Part shown: one piece after another, positions 1-10,600 of the stretch
Numbering within the stretch: the first letter of the stretch is position 1
Layout of the letters: each line of letters opens with the position of its first letter
Source: Hyphomicrobium sp.
GTDB taxonomy: Bacteria; Pseudomonadota; Alphaproteobacteria; Rhizobiales; Hyphomicrobiaceae
Direction: 5' to 3'
NCBI RefSeq assembly: GCF_019744875.1
Contig: NZ_JAIETU010000002.1
Location: 620,001-684,000 of the forward strand
Length of the DNA: 64,000 nt
The notes under the pieces: model-generated
What the model was told of the DNA's origin: nothing
The model's input: the letters and a program-made list of their open reading frames with translations, nothing else
Databases searched by the model: none
Made by a program: the position numbers and the translations under genes

Positions 1-2045
1 GGCGCGCAATCGACAGCCACGCGGAAACGCTGGCGGGCGTCGGCTTCGCGCTCGCCAACCGGATGGTTCACACGCATGTGGCGGGCGACATCTTCAACGC
101 CAACAACGCCGTGCGGCTGGCCTCCTACTTCCAGACCGTCCAGAGCGCGCTCACGCAGCACAGCGGACGCGACAACGCGCGCATCGCGCTGCTCACGCCG
201 GGCGCCCATCACGAGGACTACTTCTCGCACGCCTACATCGCACGCTATCTCGGCTACCTGCTGGTCGAGGGCGCGGATCTGCGCACGCGGGGCGGGCAGG
301 TTTTTCTCAAGACGCTCGAAGGGCTGCAGGAGATCGATCTGCTCGTGCGCTGCGTGGACGGGCATGCGAGCGATCCGCTCGAACTCGATCCCAGCGGCTA
401 TGACGCGCCGTCCGGCCTCGTGCGCGCCTGCCGGCTGACACCCAACCTCGTCGTCAATCCGATCGGGTCGGCGATGGTGCAGAACCGCGGCCTGGGCCCG
501 TATCTGCCGCAGCTTGCCAAGACGCTGCTCGGCGAAGAGCTGATGCTGCACGACGCCCAGCGCTGGTGGCTCGGCGATCCGGCCGCGCGCCGCCATGCGG
601 CCGAGCACGTCGACGATCTCGTCATCCGCAAGGCGCAGGAAGGCACCGGGCGTCCGGGCCAGGCTGCACTGGGCCGCGACACGCACGCCATGTCAGACGC
701 CGAGCGCATGGCGCTCCGTCGCGAAATCGAACTGGCCGGTGCGCGGCTCGTCGCCGAGGAGAAGACCAGCTTCAGCACCGCGCCCGTATTCGCGAACGGG
801 GCGCTCGCGCCGAAGCCGTTCGCGGTGCGCTTCTTCGTTGCGCGTTCGCAGGACGGCTACGTGGCGATGCCGGGCGGGCTCGCCATGACCGTCGACCCGA
901 GCCGCGCGGTCGCTCTGTCGGCGCCCGACGGACACACGCGCGACGTCTGGGTTCTGTCGGACGCGGCGCAGGGCTATCACGTCAGCCTGTGGCGTCCGCC
1001 CATTGAGTCCGCGCGCGTCAGCCGCACGCAGCGCGTCATCCAAAGCCGCGTCGCCGACGACCTGTTCTGGCTCGGCCGATACGCCGAGCGCGCGGACTGG
1101 ACCATGCGCGTGCTGCGCAGCGCGCTCCGTCGCGTGGCGGAAGACAGCGGGCCGCACACGGGCCTCGAAAGCGCGCGCCGGTGCCTCGAGGTGCTGTTGA
1201 CGGACAAGGACGCCGACGCGGGCGACCGGACCGCGCTCGGCAAGCTCGACTTCGACGGGCTGTGCCATCGCGTGCTGCGCGGGGGCCGCTCGTCGCGCAC
1301 GCTCGAACGCACGCTGCAGCGGCTCTACAAGGTCGCGCATCTGGCGCGCGATCGCCTGTCGCTCGAAGCGTTCCAGGCGCTCGGTCGGTTCCGGCCGGGC
1401 GATTCCTGGTCAACCTCGCTTGCGTCCGCCACGCCGGGCGCCGTGCTCGATCTCCTGGACGAAGGCCTGGCCTCCATCTCCGCCTTCAACGGCCTCATGC
1501 ACGAGAACATGACGCGCAACTTCGGCTGGTCGTTCATCGACATGGGCCGCCGGCTCGAGCGCGCGTACAATCTCAGCGAGGCGATGCTGGCGCTTTTCGT
1601 GCCGGTGCCGGACGCCGAGGACGAGCAGAACAGCCTCATGCTGCTGCTGGAACTGGCCGACAGCTTCATTACCTACCGTTCGCGCTATCGCCTGAGCCCC
1701 GTGATGCCGCTAGTGCTCGACCTCCTGCTGCTCGACGAAAGCAATCCGCGCAGCCTCGGCTACCAGCTTGCCGCGTTCTCGCGCCAGCTCGAGACGCTGC
1801 CCGAGAGCACGCAGGGCGCGAGCCTGACGGAGGACCGGCGCATCGCTCTGGCGCTGCTGACCTCGATCCGTCTCGCGGACGTGGAGCGCATGGCCGAAGA
1901 CGCAGACGGGGCAACGCTCGAACGGCTGCTGATCGAGCAGATCCAGCTTCTGCCCGAGCTATCCGATGCGATCACGCGGCATTACTTCAACCTGACCGAA
2001 GACACGCCGCACCGGCTGCAGACGCGCAGCGAGGCTGCGCCATGA
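1..2045 (+). CDS. Circularly permuted ATP-grasp / alpha-E fusion protein (5' truncated by window edge)
   Basis: The reading frame is open from base 3, ahead of the first internal ATG at 63, so the gene begins upstream of the window and about 680 C-terminal residues are visible. The first ~300 visible residues match the C-terminal part of the circularly permuted type 2 ATP-grasp family (DUF404/DUF407); the segments NPIGSAMVQNRGLGPYLP and MPGGLAM are typical. From roughly visible residue 350 (SRVADDLFWLGRYAERADW) to the end it matches the helical alpha-E domain (DUF403). The two domains are often separate genes and are fused here. The stop overlaps the next start (ATGA), so it is translationally coupled to a transglutaminase. 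This gene set is predicted from comparative genomics to be a peptide-tagging system linked to Anbu-type proteases; no biochemical role can be read from the sequence. Confidence 0.9.
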   Translation, partial: RAIDSHAETLAGVGFALANRMVHTHVAGDIFNANNAVRLASYFQTVQSALTQHSGRDNARIALLTPGAHHEDYFSHAYIARYLGYLLVEGADLRTRGGQVFLKTLEGLQEIDLLVRCVDGHASDPLELDPSGYDAPSGLVRACRLTPNLVVNPIGSAMVQNRGLGPYLPQLAKTLLGEELMLHDAQRWWLGDPAARRHAAEHVDDLVIRKAQEGTGRPGQAALGRDTHAMSDAERMALRREIELAGARLVAEEKTSFSTAPVFANGALAPKPFAVRFFVARSQDGYVAMPGGLAMTVDPSRAVALSAPDGHTRDVWVLSDAAQGYHVSLWRPPIESARVSRTQRVIQSRVADDLFWLGRYAERADWTMRVLRSALRRVAEDSGPHTGLESARRCLEVLLTDKDADAGDRTALGKLDFDGLCHRVLRGGRSSRTLERTLQRLYKVAHLARDRLSLEAFQALGRFRPGDSWSTSLASATPGAVLDLLDEGLASISAFNGLMHENMTRNFGWSFIDMGRRLERAYNLSEAMLALFVPVPDAEDEQNSLMLLLELADSFITYRSRYRLSPVMPLVLDLLLLDESNPRSLGYQLAAFSRQLETLPESTQGASLTEDRRIALALLTSIRLADVERMAEDADGATLERLLIEQIQLLPELSDAITRHYFNLTEDTPHRLQTRSEAAP

Positions 2046-2911
2046 AGCTCAGCGTGAGCCACCGGACCTTCTATCGCTACACCTCGCCGGTGGTTCAATC
2101 GCAGCACCTCATCCATCTTTCGCCGCGTGCCAGCGAGCGGCAAACCATCCTCAACCATAGCCTGCTGATCGAGCCGGCGCCCGCGGGGCGCTACGACGGC
2201 ATCGATGCGTTCGGCAACGCAATGGCCATTCTCGATATCGAGCTACCCCACAAGGAGCTGGTGCTGCACGCGCGCAGCACGGTGGAAACGATCGCGCCGC
2301 CGAAGACGGATTTCGCCGCATCGAGCGCGTGGGACCGGCTGGACGAAGCGCTCGGCCGCAACGGCGCCATCCCGCTCGACGTAGTTCCGTATCGTTGCGG
2401 CTCACGGCTGACGACGGCGTCGCTCGACATCGCAGACTACGCCGCGCTTTCGTTCGCACCCGAGACGCCCGTGCTCGCAGGCGCGATGGATCTCACGCTG
2501 CGCATCTATCGCGAGTTCATCTTCGATCCCACGGCGACCGATCTCTCGACGCCGGTGCTGGAGGTTTTCCGCCATCGCCGCGGCGTGTGCCAGGACTTCG
2601 CCCATTTCGCCCTTGCCTGCCTGCGCGCAATGCGCATCCCCGCGCGCTACGTCAGCGGCTACATCCTGACCCGCCCGCCGGAGGGCATGCCACGCTTGCA
2701 GGGAGCGGATGCCTCTCACGCGTGGATTTCGGTGTGGGCGCCCGAGACGGGCTGGGTCGATCTCGATCCGACCAACGGCATTGCCGTCACCGACGAGCAT
2801 GTGACGGTAGCCTGCGGGCGCGACTACGACGACGTGAGCCCCATCAGCGGGCTCTTGCTCGGCGGCGGCGACCACGACGTCACGGTCGGCGTGGACGTGG
2901 CCCCGGTCTGA
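2042..2911 (+). CDS. Transglutaminase-like cysteine protease family protein
   Basis: A 289-residue cytoplasmic protein. The N-terminal ~150 residues form the beta-rich domain usual for bacterial transglutaminase-like proteins of this locus (starts MKLSVSHRTFYRY). The catalytic core follows: Cys183 in RRGVCQDFAH, His226 in ASHAWISVW and Asp242 in DLDPTNG, a complete Cys-His-Asp triad. No signal peptide is evident. The ATG at 2042 overlaps the upstream stop (ATGA), which decides the start even though the frame stays open far upstream. Length and pairing with the ATP-grasp/alpha-E gene are as in many Proteobacteria, where the set is predicted to make or remove an amide-linked peptide tag. The true substrate is unknown. 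Confidence 0.93.
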   Translation: MKLSVSHRTFYRYTSPVVQSQHLIHLSPRASERQTILNHSLLIEPAPAGRYDGIDAFGNAMAILDIELPHKELVLHARSTVETIAPPKTDFAASSAWDRLDEALGRNGAIPLDVVPYRCGSRLTTASLDIADYAALSFAPETPVLAGAMDLTLRIYREFIFDPTATDLSTPVLEVFRHRRGVCQDFAHFALACLRAMRIPARYVSGYILTRPPEGMPRLQGADASHAWISVWAPETGWVDLDPTNGIAVTDEHVTVACGRDYDDVSPISGLLLGGGDHDVTVGVDVAPV

Positions 2912-2954
2912 TCTCCGATCGCAGGCCTGATCCTCCGAACGCGACGCGCGTCGT

Positions 2955-4331
2955 CTAGCGCTCCCGGAACGAGCGGGCGAACTGATCGGAGAGCGGCTTC
3001 GTGAAGTACGTGAACGCCGTGCGCTCGCCGGTCGTCACGTGGACTTCCGCAGGCATGCCGGCCACGAGCTTCAGGTTGCCGAGCTTCTGCTGGCCTTCGT
3101 CCGTCAGCGCGAGGCGGATGCTGTAGTAGGCGACGCCGCCCGCCAGCGCGGGATCGCCACCGGCGCGAGGCTGCTCCATCATCAGGTCGGCGGAAACCCG
3201 CGTCACCGTTGCCGTCACGTCCGGCGTGGTGCGCTGGTTGAAGGCTGAGAAGCGGATGTGGGCGAGCTGTCCGACGCGGACCTGATCGATATCCTGCGGC
3301 GCGACCTTGGCGTCGATCACCAGGCGATCGGCGTCGGGCACGATCATCATCACCGGCTCGCTCGGCGTGATCACGCCGCCGACGGTGTGCACATTGAGCT
3401 GATGGACCGTGCCGCTCTGCGGGGCGCGCAGCTCGATGCGCTTCAACTGATCGGACGCAGCAACGCGGCGCTCGGTCAGCTCCGCCTCGCGGCCCTGCTG
3501 GTCGCGCAGCTCCTTGCCGACTTCGGTCTTGAGATCCTGGTCAAGCTGCAGGATCTGGAGACCGGTTTCCGAAATCTTGCCCTTGGCCTGGGCGATGGCC
3601 GACGACACCTGGGCGAAGTCGCCTTCAAGCTGGGACACGGTGCGGCGGGCGGCCGTCATGCGCGGCGTGCTGACGAGGCTCTTGCCTTCAAGCTGTTCGA
3701 GCCCGGCCAGTTCGGCCTTGGCAAAACTGATTTCCTGCCCGCGCGCCACGTGCTGGGCCGTCAGCCCGTCGATTTCCTCGCGCAACTGGGCAATGCGCTC
3801 GCGAAGCTGAGACTTCACGTTCTGCCGGGCGGTCTTGCGGTTTTCGAACAGCGCCGTTTCGCTGGCCATGATCTGCGCGAGAACCGGATCGTCGCGGCGC
3901 GCGAGAATGTCTGCGGGAAAGGCGATCTCGGTCCGGTCGTCCTGCTCGGCCTTGAGGCGCGCCTGACGCACGGCGATCTCGTCGAGCTGCTTCGTCACCA
4001 TCTGCAGGTTGGCACGGGTCACGGTTTCGTCGAGACGGACGAGCACATCGCCTGCTGCGACGTGCTGGCCTTCCTTGACATAAATATCGCCGACGATGCC
4101 GCCCGTCGGGTGCTGCACCTTCTTGACGCTGCTGTCGACAACGACGTTACCGGCCGCCATGACGGCGCCTGCGAGATCGACGGTCGCCGCCCAGACGGCC
4201 AGGCTGCCGAGCAACGTCACGATGACGACGATGCCGAACGTGATGTAGGCGCGCGCCTCGGTGAACGGCGACGGCTGCTTGGCCGGATTGGCCGGAGGCG
4301 GGAGAGATTTCTGCATGTTCGTTTGCCTCAA
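2955..4331 (-). CDS. HlyD-family type I secretion periplasmic adaptor (membrane fusion protein)
   Basis: A 458-residue inner-membrane adaptor joining the ABC exporter to an outer-membrane TolC-type channel. There is a short cytoplasmic N-terminus, one transmembrane helix near residues 30-52 (ITFGIVVIVTLLGSLAVW), then a lipoyl-like half (QHPTGGIVGDIYVKEGQHV), a long coiled-coil hairpin rich in K/E/Q from ~110 to 290, and the second lipoyl/beta-barrel part (LRAPQSGTVHQLNVHTVGGVITP). Length and order match the PrtE/HlyD group. It overlaps the ABC transporter gene by 4 bp and is downstream of it, so the pair is one operon. No TolC homologue lies in the window. The likely cargo is the giant RTX protein at 7652-14191. 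Confidence 0.95.
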   Translation of the reverse strand: MRQTNMQKSLPPPANPAKQPSPFTEARAYITFGIVVIVTLLGSLAVWAATVDLAGAVMAAGNVVVDSSVKKVQHPTGGIVGDIYVKEGQHVAAGDVLVRLDETVTRANLQMVTKQLDEIAVRQARLKAEQDDRTEIAFPADILARRDDPVLAQIMASETALFENRKTARQNVKSQLRERIAQLREEIDGLTAQHVARGQEISFAKAELAGLEQLEGKSLVSTPRMTAARRTVSQLEGDFAQVSSAIAQAKGKISETGLQILQLDQDLKTEVGKELRDQQGREAELTERRVAASDQLKRIELRAPQSGTVHQLNVHTVGGVITPSEPVMMIVPDADRLVIDAKVAPQDIDQVRVGQLAHIRFSAFNQRTTPDVTATVTRVSADLMMEQPRAGGDPALAGGVAYYSIRLALTDEGQQKLGNLKLVAGMPAEVHVTTGERTAFTYFTKPLSDQFARSFRER

Positions 4332-6127
4332 ACTGCCGACGCGTTGTCGGCCACAACCTTCAAACTGGGCGCGAGAGCACGCATGGCCGCTGCGGCCGCG
4401 GGAGCTGCAAAAGCGGGCAGCGGCGGCGGCGACACGGGTTCAACGGGCACGCTCTGCAAGACGGCTTTCAGAACTTCGTCGCGCGGGCCGAACGCCTGAA
4501 CCTGTCCTCTGCCGAGCGCCAGCACCTTGTCGAGTCCGGCAAGCGCGGACGGGCGATGCGCAACCACGATGACGATCCCCTTCCGGTCGCGCACGGAGCG
4601 GATGGCGCTGGTCAGCGCAATGTCACCCTGCGTGTCGAGATTGGAATTCGGCTCGTCCAGCACGACCAGGAACGGATCGCCGTAGAGAGCGCGCGCGAGA
4701 CCGAGGCGCTGTCTCTGGCCGGCCGAGAGCATCATGCCGGCATCGCCGACGCGCGTCTCATAGCCCTGCGGCAGGTGGACGATCATGTCATGGATGCCCG
4801 CAAGCGTGGCGGCCGCGACGACGGCTTCGCTCGTCGCCTGCGGATCGAGACGTGAGATGTTCTCGGCCACCGTGCCGTCGAACAGATCGACGGCCTGCGG
4901 CAGATAGCCAATATCCCGGCCGATCGCCTCGGGCGCCCACTGGTCGAGGGTCGCGCCGTCGAGACGCACGCTGCCGCCGCGCGGAAGCGGGGCCCAGGCG
5001 CCGACGAGCGCGCGGATCAACGTCGATTTTCCTGCCGCGCTCGGGCCGATGACGCCGACGCCGTCGCCGGCTTCGAGCGCGAACGAGACATTGGACACGA
5101 TGGGAAGCGTTTCACCGGGAGGGGCAACGGAGAGGTCCTTTACCTCGAGCCTGCGCGACGGGCGCGGAAGCGCGGTCGTGATCTCGCGATCCGGCAGCGC
5201 CTTCAGCAGCGTGTCGAGGCGGCCGATGCTCTGGCGCATGCCCACGAAGCCTTTCCAGTTCGCGATGGCGATTTCGATCGGCGCGAGGGCACGCGAGAGG
5301 ATGATGGAGCCGGCGATCAAAGAGCCCGCCGACAACTCACCCTTGATGGCGAGGTAGGCACCGAGGCCGAGAATTCCAGACTGGAACAGGAGGCGCAGAA
5401 CCTTGGAGACGGCGCCGATGCCGCCTGCGGCGTCGGCCATCGCAACCTGGTCGACGAGGTAGCGCTCGTTGACCTTCTCCCAGCGCGCAACCAGCCGGCC
5501 GCCGAGCCCCATGGCCTGGACGACCTCGGCGTTGCGCCGGGCGGCCTCCGTGAAGGCGTGACGCTGGGAGATGCTCTTCGTCGCCTCCTTGGCCGGGCGC
5601 TTCGTCTTGAACTCGGTCAGAATGGTGAGCGCCACGAGCAGGGCCGCCGCGCCGATCGCAAATAGGCCCAGCATGGGATGAAGGAGGTAGATCAGGCCGA
5701 TGTAGATCGGGAGCCACGGCAGGTCGAACAGCGCGGTCGGCCCGAGCCCGGACAGGAACGAGCGGATCTGGTCGAGGTCGCGGACCGGCTGCAGCGCGTC
5801 CATGGTCTGCTTGCCCCGGATTGGCACAAGCAGGACAGCCTCCATGACACGGGCCCGCAACTGGCGGTCTATTCCGATACCAATGCGGCTGAGGGTGCGG
5901 GTTCGGGCAAAATCGAGCGCGCCGAAGGCGGCATAGAGCAAAACCAGCACAATGGTGATGCCGATCAGCGTGCCGACGCTTCGCGAGGGCAGGACGCGAT
6001 CGTAGACCTGCAGCATGTACATGGAGCCGGTCAGAACCAAGATATTGATAATGCCGGAGAATAGGCCCACTCCGAGGAAGGCCATTCGCGATTTTCCAAT
6101 CGCCGCTTTAACGCTGGAGGCTGACAC
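4328..6127 (-). CDS. Type I secretion system permease/ATPase (PrtD/HlyB family)
   Basis: A 599-residue fused exporter half-transporter. Residues ~1-320 hold the six-helix ABC transmembrane domain, starting directly with a hydrophobic segment (FLGVGLFSGIINILVLTG), with no C39 peptidase or CLD domain in front, as in the PrtD subgroup. The nucleotide-binding domain follows: Walker A GPSAAGKST, Q-loop YLPQ, signature LSAGQRQRLGLARAL, Walker B FLVVLDEP and the switch His in VVAHRP. It would drive one-step export of proteins with an uncleaved C-terminal signal. It is the first gene of the two-gene operon with the HlyD adaptor and lies next to the OMP and RTX-protein genes on the same strand. The start ATG is at 6127. 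Confidence 0.96.
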   Translation of the reverse strand: MSASSVKAAIGKSRMAFLGVGLFSGIINILVLTGSMYMLQVYDRVLPSRSVGTLIGITIVLVLLYAAFGALDFARTRTLSRIGIGIDRQLRARVMEAVLLVPIRGKQTMDALQPVRDLDQIRSFLSGLGPTALFDLPWLPIYIGLIYLLHPMLGLFAIGAAALLVALTILTEFKTKRPAKEATKSISQRHAFTEAARRNAEVVQAMGLGGRLVARWEKVNERYLVDQVAMADAAGGIGAVSKVLRLLFQSGILGLGAYLAIKGELSAGSLIAGSIILSRALAPIEIAIANWKGFVGMRQSIGRLDTLLKALPDREITTALPRPSRRLEVKDLSVAPPGETLPIVSNVSFALEAGDGVGVIGPSAAGKSTLIRALVGAWAPLPRGGSVRLDGATLDQWAPEAIGRDIGYLPQAVDLFDGTVAENISRLDPQATSEAVVAAATLAGIHDMIVHLPQGYETRVGDAGMMLSAGQRQRLGLARALYGDPFLVVLDEPNSNLDTQGDIALTSAIRSVRDRKGIVIVVAHRPSALAGLDKVLALGRGQVQAFGPRDEVLKAVLQSVPVEPVSPPPLPAFAAPAAAAAMRALAPSLKVVADNASAV

Positions 6128-6372
6128 GCCGTAGTCCTCGCGACCGATACAAACATCGCGGCTTCGGTTCTCGAAGCCCGCTCTGAGACGGTCACTTGCA
6201 CGAGCCGGACCACGCCCAATTCACACGGGCGAGCCACCCCGGCCGAGGCGGAACAGCGTAAAGAATGCATGAAGAGATGTGGTTAGCGGAGTGTCACTTG
6301 CCCGAAGCGCCGACCGCGCTTGGGCGGCCCAGCGCCTAGCGATTGCCCGCAAATTCGGGCTGCAGCGTTTCG

Positions 6373-7392
6373 TCAGTTCGAGCCGGGCCCGAAGCCGAGC
6401 GTGAGGCGCACGCCCGTGCGCAGCTCCCACAGGTCGTCGTCCTGCACGTGCGAAACGTAGCCGCCCGCGGGGCTGTTGCTGGTCAGATGCGCCGTCGGCA
6501 CGTTGGAGAAGTAATCGGCTTCAGCGAAGCCTTCGAGAAGCGTCGACGGGGCGACCTTCAGCTTGAGCCCGATGCCGAGCAGGCCGCGGAAACCGGCGCC
6601 GGAGTCACCGTCGGTTACGGTGGCGTCGAAATCGCCCGTGGTGGCGGCGGTGCCGGCCGACCGGAACTTGCCGTCCGCATCGTAGCCATAGACGCCCGCG
6701 CCAATGCGGCCGACGAGCGCGAGGTTGGGCGACAGCCACTTCTCGGGCTCGGCCGCAACGAAGATGCCGTAAAGCGTCGCATCCACGCTCGCGGTCCGGC
6801 CGAACTCGCAGCACGGCACAGACGTGGTGATCGCGGTCCGCGTGTCTTCGTCGAAACCGCGAATGAACGGCGCCAGCACCCAGGTCACCGTGGTCGTCTC
6901 GTTCACGACGTCGTCATCCTCGAACCGCAGCGCGCCTTCCCAGGTCTTGCGCTCGATGCTCGTGGAGGCCGTTGCGCCGCCCGTGCCGAGCACGGAGCCG
7001 TCGACGGTGCTGAGCACGATGTCGCCGCCCGAGGACACGACGTTATGCGCGCTGTCGTCCGTCCTGCCGTAGAGCAGACCGAGCTCGACGCGGTGGAAAC
7101 CAAAAAGGAACGGCTTGCCGGTATCGAACCCGATGAGGCCGCCGACGAAGTAGCCGCTGTCGGGCGAGACGAGAATGTCGGTCACAGGATCAGATGGCGA
7201 GGCGACGACGACGTCGCTGATGCCGTGGCCCGTCACGTCGGGGCCGTCCTGATAGAGGTAGCCGCCCTCGAAGGAGAGAACGATGCCATTGGGGCCCGCC
7301 GGGGACTTGCCCATATCGGCGTAAGACGCGTGTGAAAACAGGCAGAGCGCCGCCGCTGCGATGACTCCCGTCGACCCGCGGAACGTCGTCAT
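6373..7392 (-). CDS. Outer-membrane beta-barrel protein (unknown substrate)
   Basis: A 339-residue predicted outer-membrane protein. The ATG at 7392 is chosen over the longer open frame to 7587 because it follows a GGGGGC stretch and begins a clear signal peptide (MTTFRGSTGVIAAAALCLFSHASYA, cleavage after AxA). The mature part is rich in alternating strands and aromatic residues and ends in a strand-like tail (TGVRLTLGFGPGSN). Segments such as GGLIGFDTGKPFLFGFHRVELGLLYG resemble Lpg1974/MOMP-like or porin-like barrels, but no specific family is claimed. It sits between the type I exporter and its presumed giant substrate, so an accessory surface role is possible. It is not a TolC homologue. 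Confidence 0.75.
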   Translation of the reverse strand: MTTFRGSTGVIAAAALCLFSHASYADMGKSPAGPNGIVLSFEGGYLYQDGPDVTGHGISDVVVASPSDPVTDILVSPDSGYFVGGLIGFDTGKPFLFGFHRVELGLLYGRTDDSAHNVVSSGGDIVLSTVDGSVLGTGGATASTSIERKTWEGALRFEDDDVVNETTTVTWVLAPFIRGFDEDTRTAITTSVPCCEFGRTASVDATLYGIFVAAEPEKWLSPNLALVGRIGAGVYGYDADGKFRSAGTAATTGDFDATVTDGDSGAGFRGLLGIGLKLKVAPSTLLEGFAEADYFSNVPTAHLTSNSPAGGYVSHVQDDDLWELRTGVRLTLGFGPGSN

Positions 7393-7651
7393 GTAGCCCC
7401 CAAAAAAATTAGAACCGCCGATGCGGTCGCGCATGCATCTATACGCGCTATCCCCCCGGCGCTGCGCATACAGTTCGCCAGTCATCCCCAGCAATGCGCG
7501 ATTCGGGCATCTTTTGCGACGGGGCGGATACTGATTCGCCACAGGCAAGAGAATGGACGCAGCGGTGGCGGCGCCGAGGACGCCCATCGCCGCCCCGAAA
7601 CGAACGTGCGGCCCGCAGGCCCCACGCTTACTCCAGACGTGTTTCGCCGGG

Positions 7652-10600
7652 TCAGCTCATGATGAAATCGCCGGCATCGAACGTTCCCGCGCCGCTCGTG
7701 AGCTTGACGACGGCGAAGTGAATTCCGGCGCCCGCACCCGATCCATCAGCATCATAGGTCAGGGTGCCCGTGGTGCTGTTGTAGATGATGCGTTGCGCGG
7801 CAGTCGTGGCCAGTCCATCGGTGGTGACCGCGAACTCCGAGGCGCTCAGCGTTCCGCCGATGCCACCGAAGATCGCCTGCGAAAGCTCGATGCGATCCTG
7901 GCCGCCCGCAGCGTCGGCGTCGAAATCCCGGATAGTGTCGACGTTTGTCACCGCGTTGAGCGCCGTGTTGAACACGAAGGTGTCGTTGCCGGCGCCGCCG
8001 TGCAGCAGGTCGTTGCCCGTGCCGCCGACGAGACGGTCGTTGCCCGTGCCGCCGATCAGAACGTCGTGGCCCGCGTCGCCGTTGATCGTCGAACCGGAGT
8101 TGCCGCCGATCAGGATCTCCGCCAGGCCGGCGCCGTTCAACGTCGAACTGCTCGTGCGCTCAACCGAGACCGAGCCCGTGTCCGAGGCTGCGGGTCCGCT
8201 GGTGGAACCAGTGTACGTGAACGATCCACCGTTCGAGTTGTTGTCGTTGAACGTGAAGTTGCCCGACGCGCGCGGGACGGAGTTTGCGCTGCTGATATCC
8301 GCAGCAGAGCCCGTCACGGCGATCACCTGGCCGTCCGGATCGCTGTCGTTGTAGAGCAACGCGTACTCGGGAATGACGATCGCCGAACCGGACATGTTCG
8401 TGATCACCTTGTCGTCGCGGACGATCGGTGCGCGATCGCCATTGACGATGTTGACGGTCAGCGTGTTCGACGCTGTGTCGCCGTCGTTGTCGATCAGCTG
8501 ATAGCCGATGATCTCGCTCAGGTTCGTGTTGATCGACGCCGGGCCGGTGTACGAGTACGTGCCGTCGTCGAGGTCGACGACGAACGACGCGCCGATCGCA
8601 GTGGTGATCGTGAGCACGTTGGTGGCCTGCACGAAAGTGAACTGCTGCGTGCCGCCCGCCGTCGTCACCTGATCCGTTGCGGGGTTGTAGTTGAAGCTCT
8701 GGCCGTTGATCGAAATCTGATTGATGTAGCCGCCGTCGGCGCCGAAGCCGCCAGCCGTTGCATCCGTCAGGAGATTGCCGTTCGTCGTCACGGCGTTGAC
8801 CGTTCCGACCAGCGTCGCGGTGAGCTGGGACATATCGGTCACGACGATCGCGGGCATCTGCTGCCCACTTGCGCCGTTGAATGCGACCGGCTCGAGCGCG
8901 CTTGCCGTCACGCCGCTTCCCGCGCCGAGGGCGTACGAGACGACCTTGTTGGTGCTCAGGAAGTTCTCCCAGACAGCCTGCTCGGTTGGGCTGATGCCAG
9001 CGCTACCCGCGGGCTGGTTCGGCTCGCCGTCGGATACGAAGTAGGCGACGTTCTGCGCACCAGCGATGCTTCCGCTGGAGCTGAAAGCCGTCACGGCATC
9101 GCTCAGCGTGTCATCGTAGTTGGTCGAGCCACCCGCCGTGAGCGAGAGCACCGCGGCTTTCGCTTCGGCGACCGACATCCAAACCGCGCCGACGGCATCG
9201 GCGTTCGATGAGAACGTCACGATGCGCACCTTGACGTCCCCCATGTTGTCGTACTGCTCCAGCAGCTCGACCACGGAGGCCTTGAGGACATCGAGGCGCG
9301 TCAGGCCCGTCAATCCCGACGGATCGTCCATGCTGCCGGACACGTCGAGCAGCAGCATGACGTTGCTGTTGTTCGACGCCGCTTCGTTGATGGTCTTGAT
9401 CCGAGCGTTGGCGACAGGGGTATCGTCGTCGATGGTGATGGAGAGCGTGCCGTTCGTGGCGTCGCCGTTCGAATCCCGGACCGTGTAGGTGAGATTGACG
9501 ACGGCGTCGTTCTCCGCGTTGCCCGTCGCGTGCAGCACCGGCTTGAGCAGCGTGAAGGCGTAGGCGCCCGCACCGGTCTCGGCGCCGCCGTCCACCTGGA
9601 CGGTGAAGACGGGGCCGCGCGCCGACGTGGCGGTCAGCGTGTTGGTCGCGCCGTTCCAGGCGTACGTCACCGCTTCCGTACCAACGGTTCCCGTGGTCCC
9701 GTGCATGCTCGAGAAGCTGACCGGGTCCACAGCCGCCTTTCCGTCGCCGCCGAAGTCATGCGGCAGAACGCCGGTGGCCGTGGTGGCCTGGCCGGTGGCG
9801 TCGCCCGTGCCGCCGGCGATGCCGTTGGCAAGGTCTTCGTCGTCAACGACGGCCGCAGCCGTACCGGCCGTCGGTTGCGTGTTGGCATTGGTGATGACGA
9901 TGTTCTGCACCGCTTCCGAGGTGTCGCCGTCGGCATCCGTGATGCGATAGGTGAAGCTCTCGTTCTGGTTGGCGTTGCTCGGATTCGGCACCGGATCGAA
10001 CGTCCAGTTGCCGCTGGCCGTGAACTTGTACGTGCCGTTCGTCGTCACGACCGTGACGCCGAGCGCCGGATCCACGACATACGTCGTCGAGCCGAAGGTG
10101 ACATGCGTGACACGTGCGGTGTCGGCCCCTTCGGCGTCATTGGTGAAGAGGTTGATGCCCGTGACCATGCCGTCGTTTTCGGAGATCGTCAGGGTCGGGC
10201 CGGCGTTCGCGGTCGGCGCATCGTCGTCGAAGGTGATGGTGAGCGTGCCGGGCGCGGTCGAGCCGTCCGCGTCGCGGATGACATAAGCGAGAGTGACAAT
10301 CGCATCGTTCTCGTTCTCCCCGGGGCTGTGAAGAACGTTGTCGATCAGGTTCACCGTGTAGGCGCCCGTGGAGGGGTCGGTGATCTGGACGTTGAACAGC
10401 GGACCGCGCGGGCCCGTCGCCGTCAGCGTATTGTTGGCGGCGTTCCAGGTGTAGTTGACGGTTTCCGTGCCCACAGTGCCCGACGTGCCGCCAAGGGCTG
10501 CGAAGCTGAACGTGCCGGGCTGGTCGAGGCCGACGCTGCCGCCGAGGGTGCCCGAGAAGTTTGCTTCGTAGTTGTCGCCGTCGGTGTTCGGCACCGCGAG

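Noticed and set aside
7393-7587. A longer N-terminus for the outer-membrane protein
   Set aside because: It would bury the signal peptide 65 residues inside; the ATG at 7392 has a G-rich site and gives a normal signal peptide.
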